Positions 59,851-64,000 of a stretch of 64,000 bases of DNA are shown here, in pieces; position 1 is the stretch's first letter; the number at the start of each line of letters is the position of its first letter. A program made the translations under genes and the position numbers. The stretch spans positions 7,456,327 to 7,520,326 of the forward strand of contig CP141137.1 in assembly GCA_035236585.1 (NCBI GenBank). The letters run 5' to 3'. The notes beneath the pieces are model-generated. The model did no database searches. It was not told the origin of the DNA and saw nothing but the letters and a program-made list of their open reading frames with translations. Source of the stretch: Warburgia ugandensis (Eukaryota > Streptophyta > Magnoliopsida > Canellales > Canellaceae).

Positions 59851-61226
59851 TCAGGTAAGGATGTAAATTGATTAGCATGGTCTAACCTATTTGAACAATT
59901 TAATTAGATTTGGACACTATTGAAACACTTACTAAAAAGATTAAAATGCTCTAAATTTTTGTTATAACCTTATTATACTAATATGACCAAATCCATAAAA
60001 GGACTAAATAAATCATATTTTCTTTCTCCTGTCTATGTGTCTTGACTTTCAAGTTTCCTTTGTAAACTTTTTACCCAAGTTTCTTACTTTCTTTCTTGCT
60101 GTGTATACAGCATTCCCATGTTACTTATTTTTGTGACAGCAAATGTTTTTTCTTTTATTTGTGTATTATATCCAAGACCATCTAAAATACAATCCGATTC
60201 TAAATGAATAAGGATTTGAAAATCAAGCACAAAAATCAAAGATTTTTTTACTAAGATCTAAACTAATTAGAATTCTCGTGGTCAAGATAGTGAAATGGGT
60301 GGATCCGATTTGATTTCAACTGATTGGCAGCTCTATCATCAGAACTACCCTAAAAAGATCATACTTAAGAATATTTAATTGCCATTTTTGGTCAAGGATT
60401 TGATGATAGAACAATTTGGATCCAGAGAAGCAGAGTTTATACTGCTTAGAGCTAGCTGATCATGAATTTCTTATGCTATTTAGTGGAATAAACATCCTCG
60501 TGTTCATGTTGCGTTGTAAATCTACGGCGTTCATAATATTAGAAATGGCATAGATATTCGCTGAACACAAATTTCATGTCCATTGAATAGTTGTAGCCTA
60601 TCGATTTTCTTTTAGATTGGAAATGGGACAAGATTTTATCTGTGCTCTATATTTGAATATACGTACATTCATTTTCACCAATAAACTGCGGAAGGCTAAT
60701 TATTGTGAATGTCTTTTTGCTCAAAAATTTTAGAATGAAAGAAATAGAATTGTTCATCAACATGAAACATTGGTCCAAACAATGGGCCCAAAAGAATTGG
60801 ATCGCTAGGGTCATTGAGTTTGGTAACTCGTTTGAAGGGGAAGGAGCAGACCACAAGTGAGTGACTAATAGACTCAATGATATATGGTAGAGTACACCTC
60901 CCGAGTCAGTGGATCTATTACTTACAGAATCAACATAAATGAATATAGCGAAGAAATGGAATTAGAGTTCTATTTACATGTATATATATGTAGACGCATA
61001 TTGTATATTAATCTATATCAAGCGTATATCTTTATATAATACAACTTTATACCATAATAGATAGTATAGTAGAAAGATTCATTTAATTAGAGTACTGATT
61101 TCAATCTGCTCATTTCATTTAAAATTTGAAATTTGAATCCTTTTTATTTATTGAATCATTGATAAAAACTAATAAATCAAGTTTCATTCAAATTAATCAT
61201 TTTTTTTACTGACTGTTTTTAGGGAA
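59851..61226. other. Intergenic, no gene seen
   Basis: AT-rich. A 25-bp Au SINE scrap (ggggaaggagcagaccacaag) lies near 60837. No coding signal. Confidence 0.5.
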
Positions 61227-61379
61227 AGGGGAGCCTTGGCGCAACAGTAAAAGAAGTCTTCGTGTGACCTTGAGGTCACAGGTTCAAATGCAAGGTAAGG
61301 CTATGTATTTTAGGCCCATGTGGTCCGCTCCTTCCCTGGACCCTGCATAGGCGGGAGCTTGGTGTACCAGGACTGCCCT
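61227..61379 (+). mobile_element. Au SINE, small internal deletion
   Basis: Head gggagccttggcgcaacagt, box B ggttcaaatgc and tail are present. The gcgtggaaacagcctcttgc stretch is missing. Confidence 0.9.
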
Positions 61380-61853
61380 CTAGGGTGTTGCTTTCAATGG
61401 TTCATAAATGGTGTATGCAAGTGCTCTAAAAATCGTATTGGAGCGAGTCAAGTGGACTCGTGAGTCAGTTACTGATACTGGGCCTCACAGGTGCATGGTA
61501 CCGATCACCAAGAGTTGGTCATCGCTTGCACCATTAGCTGCCGATGTAAACTTGACTTTCCTTGGTGTAGCTGGCTCACAAGCTAGAGATTTCCAAGAAA
61601 GAGAGGATATTTGACTGTTGAAAGTTGGAAACTGAAACCACCGGCCAACACCGAATAATATTTTTCTGTAACAAGAGATCAAACAGTTGCTTGTTGCACT
61701 AGATAATCCTCCCGTATTATATTTATCCATGAACCTACTTGGTTCATTTGCATGCCTGTTGCCCGGCGGTTGAGGATCCAGGGCTTGATTAAAGTGTTTG
61801 AGATCATTACTACGTATTTTCATATTAAACCTTGTACAGAAGAAAATGAAAGA

Positions 61854-62015
61854 AGAAGGGGAGTCGTGCGACGTTGAGGTCACATGTTCAAGGCATAAAA
61901 ACAACCTCTTGCAAAATATATGGTAAAGCTATGGACTATTGATTTTGTGGTGCATTCTTTCCCTGAACGCGGCATATGTAGAAGCTTCGTGCACTAAAAC
62001 TGTCCTTTTTTTATG
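61854..62015 (+). mobile_element. Au SINE lacking box A, with perfect 15-bp target-site duplication
   Basis: gaagaaaatgaaaga flanks it at 61839-61853 and 62016-62030. The element starts agaaggggag and jumps to gtcgtgcgacgttgagg, so the box A segment is deleted. Confidence 0.92.
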
Positions 62016-62613
62016 GAAGAAAATGAAAGACCAAGATTATTTCACGGGAGAAAGGTTTGATGCATGACCCGCGATAGTTAGACCGTGAAAATGAACGGGT
62101 TGACTTGATGCCTCTCTCTATTGGGTTGGGCTGGCTTTGCCCTCTGGAGGGGCAGCCATTTAGCTCCCTTTTATTTCTAGTTACGTGCAAACAACACCAC
62201 TTGAACATACTAAGCTTGGCAAACAACCTCACAAAACATCTAAAAAATTACCTATTCCCCCCATAAACACTAATGTGCATAGCATCTCTAACATATGCCT
62301 TCAAAATGAAATCGGATGGACTGTCTGAATATTAACAGAATTCAATTTAATCTCTTACGTGGTGTTAGAGGTTCTTGAAATGAAATGTGCTGACGTGAGA
62401 TTCGATGACATGAGATCTAGCTTCAGATGATCAAATTGGACATGAGATGACTGAAAATTCAATTTAACTGTAATTTAAGATGAGATAATTTTCATCTCAA
62501 ATATAAGGATGGAATACTATTTCACCTCATATCAACTCTAACCCCACTAAAGTGACATGGTCTATATCATGTTATATCATGTCAAGTCATCTTATCTCAA
62601 CCCAAAGCACAAC

Positions 62614-62655
62614 TGCTCGAGAGATCGAGATCGAGATCGAGAGAGAGAGAGAGAT
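62614..62655. repeat. (GAGATC)n/(GA)n simple repeat
   Basis: Three GAGATC units pass into about seven GA units. Confidence 0.9.
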
Positions 62656-62750
62656 TTCAGCTTGAACTATTTTATCTTATATTTATACCTATTAAAGTGT
62701 CAAGTCCTGTGCCATCTAATTAAGATTGATTACCCAGCTAAGACCAACTA

Positions 62751-62838
62751 TAGGCCCTTGTGGTCCGCCTTGACCCTACATGGTCCGCCTTGACTCTACG
62801 TAGGTCGGAGCTTCGTTCGCTGGGACTACCCCTTTTTT
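62751..62838 (+). mobile_element. Mini Au SINE: 3' end only, with internal duplication
   Basis: Starts taggcccttgtggtccgcc, the same internal point as the other short copies. A tggtccgccttgac.ctac segment is duplicated. It ends in ccccttttttc. No clear target duplication. Confidence 0.85.
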
Positions 62839-62899
62839 CAACAAAGAAAGAAAACTAAAAAGAAAACCTTATATTTAATTTCTATATTTGTGGAATAAC

Positions 62900-63240
62900 T
62901 TTGAGTTTTGGTTTGTCCCCAAAAGCCATTCAAACTTGAAACTTCCAAGGTGGGGAAGGGGACATGGAGCGAGATGGAGATCCCAGAATGGCGACAAACG
63001 CCCTTGGGAACGCAGTGACAGCAAATTGTCGCTTTGCGCAAGCGAAAGGACAAGAACCGCGCTTGTACTTTTCCGAAGCGGAGAAAATTTTCTCGTATTT
63101 TCCGGCGGGAAAGGATTGTCGAAGGCTGCTTTGTTGAATATGTAGAAAATTTCGGTTGACTTGGAAACTGCCGACATCGGATGATATAGAATTCTGTGAA
63201 AGGGAAATTTACACGCACTCCGTATCCATCTCACGTCAAC
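62900..63240 (+). other. GC-richer island, possible promoter/first exon, unassigned
   Basis: This stretch is richer in G, C and CpG than its surroundings. From ATG 62964 an open frame of 58 codons starts MERDGDPRMATNALGNAV. I recognise no family. It could be the 5' end of a gene extending right, or a gene relic. Confidence 0.2.
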
Positions 63241-63578
63241 TTGTAGGAGTTCTGGAAGCAGCCACTCAGATTCGTCAAACTGCTATCCTGGCCGTTCATC
63301 AGCACTTTGGACGGTCGTAAAGAAGTTGGATGATTATAGATCCTTGACCAACGGCCTTTTAGTTTAATGGACAAATATTTTGTTCAGTCCAACTCAGGCG
63401 CCTGATAATTGATGAGGTGAATATCCAGTTCGGTCAATGCTAGACTTTCTAATGCAATGCCATGAGTTGTAGTTGTGCTGTTGGGTGTGTGTGTTTGATT
63501 TGGGATTATCTTCGAAAAAACCTCAGTTTGCCTATCAAAAGAAGATTGTTGATCTTTGATTATTCGTCACATAAAACA

Positions 63579-63641
63579 AGGCAGTCCGATGTAGGAAGCT
63601 CTTGTGTAGGCAGGTCCCAAGAAGGGGAGGACCACAAGGGT
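63579..63641 (-). mobile_element. Mini Au SINE, interrupted by a second SINE
   Basis: The tail half is present on the minus strand up to ACCCTTGTGGTCC. The same break point is seen in the other short copies. Confidence 0.8.
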
Positions 63642-63795
63642 AAAAGGGTGGCCCAGTGCACGAAGCTCCCCTTTATGTGAGATTTGGTGAAGGGGAGGAC
63701 TCCAAGAATTTATAGTATATAACCTTACCTTACATTTTTGTAAGAGACTTGAACCTGTGATCTCAAGGTTACATGACAACTTTACTGTTGCATTA
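63642..63795 (-). mobile_element. Au SINE inserted into the preceding mini SINE, 12-bp target-site duplication
   Basis: gaccacaagggt at 63630-63641 recurs at 63796-63807. Head partly lost, box B and tail present. Confidence 0.88.
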
Positions 63796-63806
63796 GACCA
63801 CAAGGG

Positions 63807-64000
63807 TCATCATCATCATCAAGACCTTATCTCAATTAGGGGTCGGCCATGCGAATCTTATTCCTTCATTCCTCTCTATTAAGTACCATGGCTTCATTTA
63901 GTCTCAAAGTTTTTAAATCTTTCCTCACCACTTCTATCTGCGTTCTTTGGGCCTTTCCCTTGACCTTTTAGACCCTTCTACTTGTATTGCCTTGCTCCTT
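63807..64000 (-). mobile_element. 3' end of an RTE-clade LINE (runs off the window)
   Basis: The minus strand encodes IEVVRKDLKTLRLNEAMVL, then NREE, a stop where Trp is usual, and RNKIRMADP before the terminal stop. This is the C-terminus of plant RTE-type reverse transcriptases. The element ends in a (GAT)n tail at 63807-63821, as RTE elements do. The conserved ggggtcggc block lies between. Confidence 0.8.

Noticed and set aside
61485..61904. 139-codon minus-strand frame
   Set aside because: Its start lies in an Au SINE and the rest shows no recognisable domain.
5113..63795. tRNA-like heads with box A and box B at many positions
   Set aside because: They belong to the Au SINE and do not fold as tRNAs, so they are not annotated as tRNA genes.

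Overview
This window is nuclear DNA of a flowering plant. The evidence is spliced genes with GT-AG introns, long AT-rich intergenic stretches, CT/GA microsatellites, and a dense load of plant transposable elements. The most common of these is a tRNA-derived SINE that I recognise as the Au family (24 full or partial copies). The intronless, gymnosperm-like phenylalanine ammonia-lyase copy would fit an early-diverging angiosperm (magnoliid or basal eudicot), but I cannot name the species.

Layout. 2.8-17.4 kb, + strand: the 3' ten exons of a malectin-domain leucine-rich-repeat receptor kinase of the LRR-VIII-2 type (relatives of Arabidopsis At1g56130/At1g56140). Its LRR exons must lie left of the window. 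One intron is 7.0 kb and holds a LINE relic, a 2.4-kb PIF/Harbinger-like element and three Au SINEs. Another intron holds an antisense copia relic. 17.4-28 kb: gene-poor DNA with SINEs, a solo LTR, and a duplicated copia fragment whose second copy contains a processed RPL12 pseudogene. 28.1-30.3 kb, - strand: a full-length PAL locus disabled by a frameshift, a stop codon and a changed catalytic triad, yet with a well-formed promoter. 32.9-36.6 kb, - strand: a deleted Ty1/copia element with recognisable LTR ends, primer binding site and polypurine tract. 37.4-38.7 kb, + strand: a tandem pair of genes for a tiny single-pass membrane protein, the first copy frameshifted. 43.2-43.8 kb, - strand: an intact single-exon gene for a conserved plant membrane protein of unknown function. 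46-47.5 kb: a large fold-back element, then a truncated tRNA-Leu(UAG). 49.0-56.1 kb, - strand: an intact nine-exon KUP/HAK/KT potassium transporter (748 residues). 56.9-64 kb: an Au-SINE-rich stretch ending in the 3' tail of an RTE-clade LINE.

The genes do not form a pathway. The intact loci are a cell-surface kinase (5' part missing from the window), a potassium transporter and two small membrane proteins. The main biological interest lies in the PAL copy that has lost its MIO-forming triad, and in the behaviour of the Au SINE. Several ~65-70 bp pieces of this SINE share nearly the same internal breakpoint, and most carry their own target-site duplications. I found no CRISPR array, phage, operon or bacterial-type system.
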